The notes under the pieces are model-generated. The model was given only the letters and a program-made list of their open reading frames with translations, was not told where the DNA came from and did no database searches. Below are positions 50,431-58,895 of a stretch of DNA of 64,000 nt, in pieces (positions within the stretch are counted from its first letter, which is position 1; each line of letters starts with the position of its first letter). The position numbers and the translations under genes are program-made. The DNA is taken from positions 60,621 through 124,620 of the forward strand of contig NZ_KI519432.1 of assembly GCF_000482465.1 (NCBI RefSeq). The letters are read 5' to 3'. This DNA is from Runella limosa DSM 17973. Lineage in GTDB: Bacteria; Bacteroidota; Bacteroidia; Cytophagales; Spirosomataceae.

Positions 50431-51195
50431 CTACAAGAAGCGTTTGAAGTTTTCGGGTGTATCTCCCGTAAATTGTTTGAAGTCTTTGATGAAGTGAGCT
50501 TGGTCAAAAAAATGGTTTTCGTAGCAAATATCGGTCAGCGATTTTTGTTGGTCAAATTGAGCTAAAACGGTGTTAAAACGTACAATCGACGCAAATTTTT
50601 TGGGCGTCGTACCCACAACTTTTCGGAAACGTTTCTCAAACGGACTGGCGCTGATAAACAGCCGTTCGTTGAGTTCTTTTACCCGAATGCTTCCTTTGCT
50701 TTCGTAAATTAGCCTAACCGCCTCCACGATAAGTTTATCGGTTTCGATGTCTTTGAGTTGGGAAAGAAAGAACTGCTCCACGACTCGGAGGCGTTGTTTG
50801 TCGGTGGTGGCTGCTGCCAATTTTTCCTCAACTTCTTGGATGGTGTTTTTGTCAAAAATATGCTCCAACGACAGGCTCAAATTGAAAAGTGCGTGCGTGG
50901 GTTGAGAGGCAAAATGGGCAAAACCCGTCTCGGTAAAATAAACCAAAATAGTGCCGATATGAGCGGAATTTTTGAAAATTTTGTAACTGTCGGACATCCC
51001 CGTAATTCCCGCCGAAGCAAGCGATTGGACAGTGCCGTTTTGGTAAGAAGTAAGCTGGCCTCGGTACTGAAATCCAATCACAAGCCCCGACGACGGAAAG
51101 ACTTTGTAGTCGCTTTCTTGGTCGTTTTCCGACACCACAAAATACTTAATGTACGGCTGGAGTCGGGCAGTTGGGGCATGTGTGTCGAATTTCAT
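50431..51195 (-). CDS. AraC-family transcriptional regulator
   Basis: 254 residues. The N-terminal ~150 residues form a cupin-like sensor of the type joined to AraC domains in Bacteroidota (PSSGLVIGFQYRGQLTSYQNG). The C-terminal HTH_18 (about 155-250: LNERLFISASPFEKRFRKVVGTTPKKFASIVRFN, ICYENHFFDQAHFIKDFKQFTG) is canonical. It probably controls adjacent genes in response to a small molecule. It lies 12 bp downstream of the secreted dimeric-barrel-like gene and so probably shares its transcript. Confidence 0.92.
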   Translation of the reverse strand: MKFDTHAPTARLQPYIKYFVVSENDQESDYKVFPSSGLVIGFQYRGQLTSYQNGTVQSLASAGITGMSDSYKIFKNSAHIGTILVYFTETGFAHFASQPTHALFNLSLSLEHIFDKNTIQEVEEKLAAATTDKQRLRVVEQFFLSQLKDIETDKLIVEAVRLIYESKGSIRVKELNERLFISASPFEKRFRKVVGTTPKKFASIVRFNTVLAQFDQQKSLTDICYENHFFDQAHFIKDFKQFTGDTPENFKRFL

Positions 51196-51206
51196 GGGTT
51201 ACTTGG

Positions 51207-51647
51207 CTACTTTTTTTCGTTTGAATGAATAAACGTTACTGCCTGTTTTGAAATCGGAATTTGCCAAAAATCTTTGGGACGGCTTTCGTTTAAAAACAGG
51301 GGGCCGTTGGGGCGTAATGCTTTCAAAATAGGTCGAAAACGTTCTTCACTGAGCCTTACAGCAGTACTGTCGGCGTATTCTGTCATCAGAATATAGCGAA
51401 ATGCCGCCGTCGAATCAGGAGTAGTTTTTAGCACTTTATAAGACGTAATGATGCCTTGTTTCAGGGCCTCTACGCGGAAAACCTGCCAATTTTGACGAAT
51501 AAAATACGCCACTTCGGCTTCTTTGCCATTTTTGACTTCCACAAAATCCATGATCCAGACCGATTGGGCGTTGGCTGAAGGACTCAATACTGCAAAGATA
51601 AAGGCAGCGACGATTGTTTTAAGCGAAAAATAAAGTGATTGTTTCAT
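51207..51647 (-). CDS. Secreted dimeric alpha-beta barrel-like protein
   Basis: 146 residues with signal peptide (cleaved about residue 27, PSANAQ). The core is about 90 residues long (VWIMDFVEVKNGKEAEVAYFIRQNWQVFRVEALKQGII, then RYILMTEYAD), typical of EthD/ABM-type dimeric barrels that bind or oxidise small hydrophobic molecules. No catalytic residue assigned. Two AraC regulators flank it on the same strand, which hints that it handles their signal molecule (inference). Confidence 0.7.
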   Translation of the reverse strand: MKQSLYFSLKTIVAAFIFAVLSPSANAQSVWIMDFVEVKNGKEAEVAYFIRQNWQVFRVEALKQGIITSYKVLKTTPDSTAAFRYILMTEYADSTAVRLSEERFRPILKALRPNGPLFLNESRPKDFWQIPISKQAVTFIHSNEKK

Positions 51648-51748
51648 GGGAGACTACTCTTGTTGGTTTTTGAAACTTGGTGAATTTTTTGGCAAGAGTA
51701 GGTCTAAAAATGCCTATAATCGTCAAAAATGGTAAGATTGGACAATAT

Positions 51749-52846
51749 TTAGCTGCTTTTTCGACGAAATTCGCTGGGGCTTTGTCCCGTAAATTTCTTA
51801 AAAGCGTTGTAAAAAGAAGCCCTCGTCCCAAACCCAACATCGTACCCTACGGCTTCAATCGTCGTTTTGTAAAATTGCTCCGAACCCAGTAACTCTTGGG
51901 CGGCTTCAACGCGGAATTTATTGACAAAATCGTTGAAACTCATTCCTTCGCCTTCGTTTATAAGCTGAGAAAGTTGGTTTTCGTTGATGCCCATTTTTTG
52001 TGCCATTTCTTTTAGACGCAGGTTTTCGTTCAAAAACAGCTTTTCGTCCCGCATTAATCGGTGAAGTTCCTGTTGTAATTGTGTTTTTTGGGAACCAACG
52101 AGGTTAGACTTAGCATACTTCGGAGGAATTATTTGGTACGTAGGTAAGTCGGACTGACTGAGGAGTTTGATGCAACCTGCCATCAAAAAAAGGGAGATGA
52201 TTTGGTAGGAAAAATATTCGTATTGGGGATAGGGTAGGAGCCAAATAAGCACCGACGAAAGTAGATAAAGGGCATAACCCACGAGCAACAGTAGTAGCCA
52301 ACGTCGGGTGGAAACGATTTTGGGCAAAGAGATTTGTGCGGAGATTGGTCGAAAACGCCACCACTCATATACCGATAGAAAAAAATAACCTACGGCCAAC
52401 GACACAGTAATGCCCGCAAATGCCCAAAAATTGGGGGCAGGGTCGGGGAGGGCTTGCTGGAAAACAAGCACTTTGTCGCGGGCATTTAGGGAATAAAAAG
52501 GCAAGGTATAAACCAGCACCAGAAGCGTAGGAGCAAAGTGAAGCCACTGGATTTTTTGCCACCTCACTTGCGGGCGAAATAAAAAGTAAAAATACAGGTA
52601 AAAGGTGACGGGACGCAGTAATCCGAGCGGGTGGTTGAGTTTGAGCAAATGAGGGAAGTGCTCAAATAACCGATTGAAATACAGGTTTTTGAGAAAAATG
52701 CTAATAAAACAGTTGAGCAAAAAAGCGATGAGAAAATAGTTAGCGGCGGACGACTGCTGTTTGTTTCTCAACCAAACGCCTATGGCCACCAAAAGCGCAA
52801 TACCACCCCCCATCAAAATGCTAAAATCGCTTATGCTGAATTTCAT
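51749..52846 (-). CDS. Membrane-anchored AraC-type transcriptional regulator
   Basis: 365 residues. About seven N-terminal hydrophobic helices (residues 1-240) precede a C-terminal HTH_18 DNA-binding domain (about 265-362: LFLNENLRLKEMAQKMGINENQLSQLINEG, VGYDVGFGTRASFYNAFKKFTG). This combination is well known in Bacteroidota and puts the DNA-binding domain at the cytoplasmic face of the membrane. The ligand is unknown. It precedes the dimeric-barrel-like gene by 101 bp. Confidence 0.92.
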   Translation of the reverse strand: MKFSISDFSILMGGGIALLVAIGVWLRNKQQSSAANYFLIAFLLNCFISIFLKNLYFNRLFEHFPHLLKLNHPLGLLRPVTFYLYFYFLFRPQVRWQKIQWLHFAPTLLVLVYTLPFYSLNARDKVLVFQQALPDPAPNFWAFAGITVSLAVGYFFLSVYEWWRFRPISAQISLPKIVSTRRWLLLLLVGYALYLLSSVLIWLLPYPQYEYFSYQIISLFLMAGCIKLLSQSDLPTYQIIPPKYAKSNLVGSQKTQLQQELHRLMRDEKLFLNENLRLKEMAQKMGINENQLSQLINEGEGMSFNDFVNKFRVEAAQELLGSEQFYKTTIEAVGYDVGFGTRASFYNAFKKFTGQSPSEFRRKSS

Positions 52847-52870
52847 TGGTTGACATAAATGGCTGTTTGC

Positions 52871-53215
52871 CTAAATCGCATATATACGCTTTAGGGTATC
52901 ATTGATTCTGTCGCTCAGGATTTCTATGAGTTCTTCGTCCATGTACTCGTATTCGTCGGCAATGGCCAGCACCTCGATGGTAGGAAGTTCCAAATGCCTG
53001 TAAAGCTCCTTAATTTTTGATTTATGTTCGTATTCCATCACTAACACTAAATCAGCCCAATGTAAATCATTTTCGGAGATTTTTCGGTTGCTTTTGGGAC
53101 TTAATCCTGCCGAACGGATGCGAATACGGTTGTCGTTCAGAAACAGATGCCCTGCGGTTTTACTCCGTTTTTTATTTTTGCCACAGATAACGAGCACGTT
53201 GGGCTTTTCGGTCAT
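52871..53215 (-). CDS. Small low-molecular-weight tyrosine-phosphatase-like protein
   Basis: 114 residues. The N-terminal LVICGKNKKRSKTAG holds the CX5R phosphatase loop (Cys11, Arg17, then Ser), in a fold like LMW-PTP but about 40 residues shorter. An SAGL motif follows. The aspartate usually used as general acid in a DP(Y) motif is not clearly present; candidate acids are in the C-terminal IADEYEYMDEE stretch. This resembles the short phosphatase-like group COG4551. It lies upstream of the membrane AraC gene with a 24-bp gap. Confidence 0.78.
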   Translation of the reverse strand: MTEKPNVLVICGKNKKRSKTAGHLFLNDNRIRIRSAGLSPKSNRKISENDLHWADLVLVMEYEHKSKIKELYRHLELPTIEVLAIADEYEYMDEELIEILSDRINDTLKRIYAI

Positions 53216-53267
53216 CGCTTAAAATTTTTATTTTGCCTAAAAAAGAAGCTCCCGAAGCACTCTCATT

Positions 53268-53300
53268 GTGGATATCCCCAGCCTAAAGGCATGGGGTTAG
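53268..53300 (+). mobile_element. Possible IS200/IS605-type end hairpin (solo remnant)
   Basis: The sequence GGATATCCCC-A-GCC-TAAA-GGC-AT-GGGG-TTAG forms a hairpin with a TAAA loop and an unpaired A/AT. This is typical of the right ends of IS200/IS605/IS1341 elements (and the omega-RNA 3' end). No TnpA or TnpB frame lies nearby, so only a scar or a solo end is suggested. Confidence 0.4.
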
Positions 53301-53338
53301 AAGATGTGATAATTGTTTTCGTTTAATTTTGCATAGGT

Positions 53339-54046
53339 TTACTTTAATACATATTTCACGGTTACAGAGGCACTTATTTTTATTTTTTCAAATTCGATGT
53401 TGGGAGCATTATACTGAGCTTGATAGAGTTCAGAAGAACCACGTATGCTAATCCCGTTTACCCTTCCTTGAAGTATGTTGTCGGTATTTGTTTCATTATC
53501 TGTAATGTGAATAGCGTTTCCAATGGACTGTGAAATAGCTTTGGTCAAAGAAGTGGCTCTTATTCGTGATTTTTCAATAGCTTTTATTCTACAAATATTT
53601 TTTATGGTTTCAATATCTGAGTGTTCTACTTGGTCGATAGAAATATTTGAAATTCCCAGTTCTTCAAACTTAATAATTACTTTGCTGGCCATATCAGCAG
53701 TGGTAACTTTTAATAGATATTCTTTGAGTTTTAGAATCTCTTTTGGTCTAAAAAGGTACGATTTGTAATTACTAATTATATCACTTGTTGTTAAATCATT
53801 TTCAATACTGATTCCCAGTCCTTTTAACGATGCAACCATTTTTTTCTCTTGTTCTTCGAGGGATATTTTGTCGCGACTATCTTTTTCAGAAATCACAACT
53901 TTTAAGTAAATTAGATTGGGAGTTACCAATGTGTCTTTGCTCTCACTCACCTCAATGTATGGAAGGTCAATGAAATTTTTTGTTTGTGCTAATGTAAGCG
54001 TACAGACTGACAATAAGCACAACAAAGGTGATAGTAATTTTTTCAT
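53339..54046 (-). CDS. Secreted SIMPL (DUF541) domain protein
   Basis: 235 residues from ATG 54046, chosen over ATG 54073 because it opens the signal peptide (MKKLLSPLLCLLSVCTLTLAQ). The mature part is a SIMPL-type domain (IEVSESKDTLVTPNLIYLKVVISEKD... SIGNAIHITDNETNTDN... EFEKIKISASVTVKYVLK). SIMPL proteins are periplasmic or secreted and of poorly known function. Lys/Ile/Asn codons are more AT-rich than in neighbours, which may reflect later acquisition (impression only). Confidence 0.82.
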   Translation of the reverse strand: MKKLLSPLLCLLSVCTLTLAQTKNFIDLPYIEVSESKDTLVTPNLIYLKVVISEKDSRDKISLEEQEKKMVASLKGLGISIENDLTTSDIISNYKSYLFRPKEILKLKEYLLKVTTADMASKVIIKFEELGISNISIDQVEHSDIETIKNICRIKAIEKSRIRATSLTKAISQSIGNAIHITDNETNTDNILQGRVNGISIRGSSELYQAQYNAPNIEFEKIKISASVTVKYVLK

Positions 54047-54098
54047 GGTGAGTAAGTTATATTGGAACCTCATTTGATTAAAAATGCGTTTTAGCTCT

Positions 54099-54419
54099 TC
54101 ATTTTCTATAAATCAACCTGCCAACTCTATTGATATGTTCAATGAAATCTGGATATGAAAGTGCAGGAAAATTGACTAAATCGACTCGGTAGGGCAATGA
54201 GCTTTCGGATAATAAAGCGGTAATGGCACGAATGCTTTTGACACTAACACCTTCATTCATCACGGCCAAATCCACATCACTGCCTTTGTGGTAATTTCCT
54301 TTGGCCCTGCTTCCAAAAATCCGGACTTCTTCTACCTCAGGATAGGCCGCAAATACATTGCGTAGTGTTTGTAGGTCGCGCTCGGTTAACCCAAATACGT
54401 TTGCATCCGTAGTTGTCAT
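54099..54419 (-). CDS. Orphan minimal nucleotidyltransferase (MNT-like)
   Basis: 106 residues with the nucleotidyltransferase signature GSRAKGNYHKGSDVDLAVM (GS...D-x-D at about 36-53) and a third acidic site in YRVDLVNF. Such MNT proteins usually pair with a HEPN toxin in a toxin-antitoxin module and adenylylate it, but no HEPN gene lies on either side here. Length and motif match MNT antitoxins. Other roles are possible. Confidence 0.82.
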   Translation of the reverse strand: MTTTDANVFGLTERDLQTLRNVFAAYPEVEEVRIFGSRAKGNYHKGSDVDLAVMNEGVSVKSIRAITALLSESSLPYRVDLVNFPALSYPDFIEHINRVGRLIYRK

Positions 54420-54480
54420 CGAATAAAAACTGTTGTATATCAGCTATTTGTGTTTTAAGTCGGAGACTTTATGCCGTGGG

Positions 54481-54529
54481 CGTCCCGACTGGATGTCGGG
54501 ACGAGCATGGCTGGATGTCGGGACGAGCA
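54481..54529. repeat. Inverted/direct repeat pair upstream of the MNT and trhO genes
   Basis: CTGGATGTCGGGACGAGCA occurs twice (54489-54507, 54511-54529). The first copy also forms a hairpin: CGTCCCGAC (54481-54489), 5-nt loop, GTCGGGACG (54495-54503). It is in the gap between the convergent-side trhO stop and the MNT start. Confidence 0.7.
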
Positions 54530-54543
54530 ACATAAACAAGCTC

Positions 54544-55527
54544 CTAAGCTTCGGCCTTTTTTGTGGACTTTTTAAAGCTTTTGAGCCCTTGAAGTGGCGT
54601 GTAATGGTCGCTTTTGCGGGGGTAGTAGCCTGTACCGTCGTAAACTCGTTTGTTGGGCACACATTTACAAGCCTCCGAACACGCCCCTTCCATTTTCCAA
54701 CCGCAGTCTTCGCACATCGGTACGTGGATATTGCACTCGTTGTTGGCGCAGTTGATCATGCGGTCGGAAGGTGTACCACAAACGTAGCAAGTCGAAATTA
54801 CTTTTGGATTGACTTGGTTCACATCCACCGTGAGGCGGTTATCGAACACGTAGCATTTTCCCTCAAAATCTTCCCCGCCTGCTTCTAGTCCGTATTTGAT
54901 GATGCCGCCGTGGAGCTGATAAACGTTGTCAAACCCTTGGTCGAGGAGGTAAGCGCTGGCTTTTTCGCACTTGATACCGCCCGTACAGTAAGTAACAATC
55001 TTTTTACCTTGACCTTTCAAATGCTCAATTTCTTGAATATGTTGCGGCAATTCGCGCAAGTTTTCCATATCAAACGTAATCGCCCCTTTGAACTTCCCAA
55101 CGCTGTGCTCGTAGTTGGAGCGCATGTCGATTACCACCAAATCAGGGTCTTCTTTGAGCATTTGCTTAAAATCATCTGGCTCTAGGTGTACCCCCGTTTG
55201 TTTGAGTGGATCCACGGGCAAGTCAGAGTTGACAATCTCTTCTTTGAGGCGTACGTGCAGTTTTTGGAACGTATGATTTTCGTGGTATTCCACTTTGAAG
55301 TCGATACTCGCAAAACGTGGGTCGGCTTTCACCCACTGCATGTAGGCTTCGCAATCTTCGATGAGGCCCGATACCGTACCATTAAGCCCCTCAGGAGCGA
55401 TGATGATGCGTCCGAGGAGGTTGTTGTTGACACAAAATTCGTGTTGCGCATCGCGATAGACCTGTGGGTCTTCGATGGGCACATATTGATAGTATAAAAG
55501 AACACTGTAAGGTTTCATTTGACTCAT
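54544..55527 (-). CDS. trhO: tRNA uridine(34) hydroxylase TrhO (rhodanese-like, YceA family)
   Basis: 327 residues. An N-terminal acylphosphatase-like domain (about 5-95) is followed by a rhodanese domain (about 130-230) with the loop YCTGGIKCEKA holding the active Cys (about 182). A C-terminal Cys-rich region has four CxxC-type pairs (CYVCGTPSD, CEDCG, CSEACKC). TrhO adds oxygen to uridine 34 of tRNAs for 5-hydroxyuridine formation. The rhodanese loop reads GGIKCE, where Arg is commonest. The C-terminal extension suggests metal binding. The ATG faces the deoxynucleoside kinase gene across 241 bp. Confidence 0.93.
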   Translation of the reverse strand: MSQMKPYSVLLYYQYVPIEDPQVYRDAQHEFCVNNNLLGRIIIAPEGLNGTVSGLIEDCEAYMQWVKADPRFASIDFKVEYHENHTFQKLHVRLKEEIVNSDLPVDPLKQTGVHLEPDDFKQMLKEDPDLVVIDMRSNYEHSVGKFKGAITFDMENLRELPQHIQEIEHLKGQGKKIVTYCTGGIKCEKASAYLLDQGFDNVYQLHGGIIKYGLEAGGEDFEGKCYVFDNRLTVDVNQVNPKVISTCYVCGTPSDRMINCANNECNIHVPMCEDCGWKMEGACSEACKCVPNKRVYDGTGYYPRKSDHYTPLQGLKSFKKSTKKAEA

Positions 55528-55768
55528 AATAAGAAGTACAACATAAAGCTGAGTTCTATTTTTTCTGTGGTATAGTTAGAAATTGAAAATCAGCAAATAA
55601 CGTTCCTGCAAAATTACAAAAAACTTAGGAGCTGGCCGAGAAGTAAGAGCATGAGTCAGAAAAAGTATAAAAGTCTGACTATATTCGCATACTTTTTATG
55701 AAAGTTTTCGCCTAAAAATCGATACCACCCCTTAAAACTTTATCATAACGGTTTAACTCTACCCTATC

Positions 55769-56383
55769 ATGCACATTGCAATTACTGGAAACATCGGAGC
55801 AGGTAAAACTACGCTCGCTCGCAAGCTCTCAGAACACTATAAGTGGGGAGTTTTGTACGAAGCCGTAGAAGGAAACCCTTACTTGGCCGATTTTTATGAA
55901 GACATGGCGCGCTGGTCGTTCAATCTTCAGGTGTTTTTTCTTAACAGTCGTTTTTCGCAAGCCCAAAAGATTCGCTCGATGCACTATCAGACGGTGATTC
56001 AAGACCGTACGATTTACGAAGATGCATTTATTTTTGCGAAAAATTTGGCCGATTCTGGCTTGATGGAAACCCGTGATTATCAGAACTATTTGATGATGTA
56101 CGAAACCATCACCAACGCCATCAAAGCCCCCGATATTATTGTGTATTTGAAGGCTGATTTGCCCAAACTCCGCCGTCAGATTCAGAAGCGTGGACGCGAA
56201 TTTGAACAAACCATCAGCGATGAATACTTGCTCAATCTTAACGGATTGTACGAAAATTTTGCCGATACTTACATCGACGGAACCTTACTGACGATCGACG
56301 TCAATGACCTAGATTTTGAAAGTAACCCCGAGGATTTTGAGTACATTATCTCTCAAATGAACCGTACACTAGGGTATAGGTAG
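55769..56383 (+). CDS. Deoxynucleoside kinase
   Basis: 204 residues. The P-loop is GNIGAGKTT (7-15). The DRTIYEDAFIFA segment has the substrate-binding/catalytic DR(S/T) motif, and the lid is LRRQIQKRGREFEQ (about 130-143). It phosphorylates deoxynucleosides (deoxyadenosine/deoxyguanosine-type in related Bacteroidota) for dNTP salvage. It is transcribed towards nrdB, another dNTP gene, with a palindromic terminator between them. Confidence 0.92.
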   Translation: MHIAITGNIGAGKTTLARKLSEHYKWGVLYEAVEGNPYLADFYEDMARWSFNLQVFFLNSRFSQAQKIRSMHYQTVIQDRTIYEDAFIFAKNLADSGLMETRDYQNYLMMYETITNAIKAPDIIVYLKADLPKLRRQIQKRGREFEQTISDEYLLNLNGLYENFADTYIDGTLLTIDVNDLDFESNPEDFEYIISQMNRTLGYR

Positions 56384-56395
56384 AGCAGGTCGATC

Positions 56396-56446
56396 GGGTT
56401 GTGAGCAACCCTCTGCACGGGTGAGTCGGGTTGCTCACAACCCGAC
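56396..56446. repeat. Two TGAG-loop stem-loops forming a 17-bp inverted repeat
   Basis: 56396-56411 (6-bp stem GGGTTG, loop TGAG) and 56425-56446 (9-bp stem GTCGGGTTG, loop CTCA). The whole unit 56395-56411 is the exact reverse complement of 56428-56444. It is in the 136-bp gap between convergent genes, just before the bidirectional terminator. Confidence 0.85.
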
Positions 56447-56463
56447 CGACGACATACTCAGTA

Positions 56464-56497
56464 AACAAAAAAGGAAGCCTAGGCTTCCTTTTTTGTT
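56464..56497. terminator. Bidirectional terminator between the deoxynucleoside kinase and nrdB
   Basis: A 34-bp perfect palindrome (17+17, AACAAAAAAGGAAGCCT and its complement) with A- and T-runs on both ends, located between the convergent stops. Confidence 0.93.
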
Positions 56498-56519
56498 GCA
56501 GTGTCAGGAGGTTTTCAAA

Positions 56520-57518
56520 CTAGAAATCAGCATCGAAGCTAATGGTTTGAACATCACGCTCTTTGCTAGAGTTTTTCACGCCAGGTTTTTGGTATTCGCC
56601 TACTTTCTTCTCAAAGAAGTTGGTTTTCCCTTGGAGCGAAATCATGTCCATGAAGTCAAATGGATTGGTTGAATTATAGATTTTCTTCAATCCCAACGAT
56701 ACCAAAAGGTGGTCGGCCACAAATTCGATGTACTGATTCATCAAGGTCGCGTTCATCCCAATGAGCGATACAGGCAAGGCGTCTGTAACGAATTCTTGCT
56801 CAATCGCTACGGCATCGCGGATGATGCTGTAAATATTTTCTTCGGGTAACTTGTTGACAATGTGGTCGGTATAGAGCAAGCAGGCAAAGTCGCGGTGTAA
56901 GCCTTCGTCCCGTGAGATAAGTTCGTTTGAGAACGTCAAACCAGGCATCAAACCACGTTTTTTAAGCCAGAAAATCGAGCAAAAAGAACCTGAGAAAAAG
57001 ATACCTTCTACGGCTGCAAAAGCAATAAGGCGCTCGGCAAACGAACCGTTAGAAATCCAACGCAAAGCCCAGTCGGCTTTTTTCTGCACGCACGGAATCG
57101 TGTCAATGGCGCGGAGCATACGGTCTTTTTCGGCGGGGTCTTTGATATAGCTGTCGATGAGTAATGAATACGTTTCGGAGTGGATGTTTTCCATCGCAAT
57201 TTGGAATCCATAAAAGCACTTAGCCTCAGCGTATTGTACCTCACTTAGGAAGTTGACGGCCAAGTTTTCGTTAACGATACCATCGGATGCCGCAAAGAAA
57301 GCCAAAACGTGCGAAATGAAGTGTCTCTCGCCGTCGTTGAGGTTTTCCCAGTGTTGAAGGTCAGAGGCAAGGTCAATCTCTTCGGCCACCCAAAACGTTG
57401 CTACGTGGTTTTTGTAAAATTGCCAAATATCGTGGTGTTTGATAGGAAAAAGTACAAAGCGGTGGGGGTCTTCAACCAACAGGGGCTCTACAGCGTTGGT
57501 GACTTCGGATTGTGACAT
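56520..57518 (-). CDS. nrdB: Ribonucleoside-diphosphate reductase small chain NrdB (class I)
   Basis: 332 residues. Di-iron ligands and radical-site pattern are visible: EEIDLASD (first Glu/Asp ligand), the helix [26 protein letters not shown] carrying Glu, His and the putative radical Tyr, and [10 protein letters not shown] with Glu and His. The subunit provides the tyrosyl radical that NrdA uses to make deoxyribonucleotides in the cytoplasm. nrdA is not in the window. A possible minus-strand promoter -7 element (TAAATTTG) is at 57568-57575. Confidence 0.94.
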   Translation of the reverse strand: MSQSEVTNAVEPLLVEDPHRFVLFPIKHHDIWQFYKNHVATFWVAEEIDLASDLQHWENLNDGERHFISHVLAFFAASDGIVNENLAVNFLSEVQYAEAKCFYGFQIAMENIHSETYSLLIDSYIKDPAEKDRMLRAIDTIPCVQKKADWALRWISNGSFAERLIAFAAVEGIFFSGSFCSIFWLKKRGLMPGLTFSNELISRDEGLHRDFACLLYTDHIVNKLPEENIYSIIRDAVAIEQEFVTDALPVSLIGMNATLMNQYIEFVADHLLVSLGLKKIYNSTNPFDFMDMISLQGKTNFFEKKVGEYQKPGVKNSSKERDVQTISFDADF

Positions 57519-57723
57519 AATATTAATATAGCTAGATGTTAAAGTGTATTGGGGGATTTTAGCGTAACAAATTTACCAACTTTGACGGACTGTGTCATTG
57601 ACGTAGCGCACCTCCTTTTCAAGTAAGTAAAAAAATACAACCTCTGTTGGTGCTAACTTGTTTCATTTGAGATAGTTCCGAAAAGTAAATTCTTGATATT
57701 TTTATGCGACCTACGTATAAGCG

Positions 57724-57756
57724 TTTGGAAAGTCTGAACGAACCATCGTATTTTTG
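57724..57756 (+). promoter_or_regulatory. Bacteroidota-type promoter for the D-threonine-aldolase-like gene
   Basis: TTTG at 57724-57727, a 21-bp spacer and TATTTTTG at 57749-57756, 24 bp before the ATG (57781). Confidence 0.6.
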
Positions 57757-57780
57757 GACAATTCACCCAAATTAACCTTT

Positions 57781-58890
57781 ATGTCTCCATGGTATAAGCT
57801 CCAAAACGAGGAGCAAGCAGATTCGCCGTCGTTGTTGATTTATAAAGAGCGAGTGGCAAGTAATATTCAAAAGATGATTGACATTGCGGGCGATGCCGAG
57901 CGTTTGTACCCGCACGTGAAAACCAATAAAATGCCTGAGGTGGTCAAAATGATGCTCGCCGCAGGGATTTCAAAATTTAAGTGTGCCACCATTGCCGAAG
58001 CCGAAATGGCCGCCATGGCAGGAGCGAAGTACGTGGTGATTGCCCACCAATTGATGGGGCCGAAAGTAAAGCGTTTGCTGGCGTTCCGTCAACAGTATCC
58101 CGACGTTTTTGTGGCTTCGTTGATTGATAGTGCGTCGGTCGCAAAAGAACATAACGATGTTTTTGGCGCAAGTGGCTTGGTCAGTGACGTGTTTTTAGAT
58201 GTCAACAACGGGATGGATCGCTCGGGGCATGCCCTTGATGGCGATATTCTTGGCCTTTATCAATTGTTGCACCAACTTCCTAATAGTAGCTGTCACGGTT
58301 TGCACGTATATGATGGGCACTTGCGGACGCCCGATTTTGAGTCGCGTCGTCACGAAGTGGAAGATGGATTTGTGGATGTCCAACATTTCTTAGAAGCCAT
58401 CGCTGAGGCAAATTTACCGCGCCCCATCATTGTTGCAGGGGGAACTCCTACGTTTACCGTACACGCACTTCACGCCGAAACGTATTGCAGCCCAGGTACT
58501 TGTGTGTTGTGGGACTGGGGCTACGGCGATAAACTACCCGAACAGCCGTTTGAGTACGCGGCACTGGTACTCACTCGCGTGATTTCAAAGCCAAAAGCAG
58601 GTTTTATTACGGTGGACATGGGCCACAAAGCCGTCTCGGCCGAAAATCCGATTGACAAACGGATTCGTTTTTTGAATCTTGACAATTACGAACTCGTTGG
58701 ACAAAGTGAAGAGCATGGCGTTATCCGCGTAGAAAATTGGGAAAATATCAACGTCGGAGATGTGTTGTACGGCGTGCCATTTCACGTTTGTCCTACGGTA
58801 AATCTTTACGACGAAGCCTACGTTGTTGAAAATCAGTCAGTGGTGGATACGTGGCAGGTGCTAGGGCGCAAGCGTAGAATCACCGTGTAG
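57781..58890 (+). CDS. PLP-dependent D-threonine-aldolase / D-serine-dehydratase-like enzyme (DSD1 family)
   Basis: 369 residues from ATG 57781; a TTG at 57754 would add nine. Alanine-racemase-type N-terminal TIM barrel with the PLP Lys in LYPHVKTNKMPEV (about residue 45). The C-terminal DSD1 domain has the metal-binding His-x-Cys in FHVCPTVNLYDEAYVV and GHKAVS. It cleaves D-threonine to glycine and acetaldehyde, or dehydrates D-serine, using a metal with PLP. Cytoplasmic. The exact substrate cannot be told apart by sequence alone. It is convergent on a TonB receptor across the hairpin cluster at 58896-59062. Confidence 0.9.
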   Translation: MSPWYKLQNEEQADSPSLLIYKERVASNIQKMIDIAGDAERLYPHVKTNKMPEVVKMMLAAGISKFKCATIAEAEMAAMAGAKYVVIAHQLMGPKVKRLLAFRQQYPDVFVASLIDSASVAKEHNDVFGASGLVSDVFLDVNNGMDRSGHALDGDILGLYQLLHQLPNSSCHGLHVYDGHLRTPDFESRRHEVEDGFVDVQHFLEAIAEANLPRPIIVAGGTPTFTVHALHAETYCSPGTCVLWDWGYGDKLPEQPFEYAALVLTRVISKPKAGFITVDMGHKAVSAENPIDKRIRFLNLDNYELVGQSEEHGVIRVENWENINVGDVLYGVPFHVCPTVNLYDEAYVVENQSVVDTWQVLGRKRRITV

Positions 58891-58895
58891 GGGGC

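Noticed and set aside
54433..54888. 151-codon plus-strand frame overlapping trhO
   Set aside because: It lies antisense to a well-supported gene and shows no family signal.
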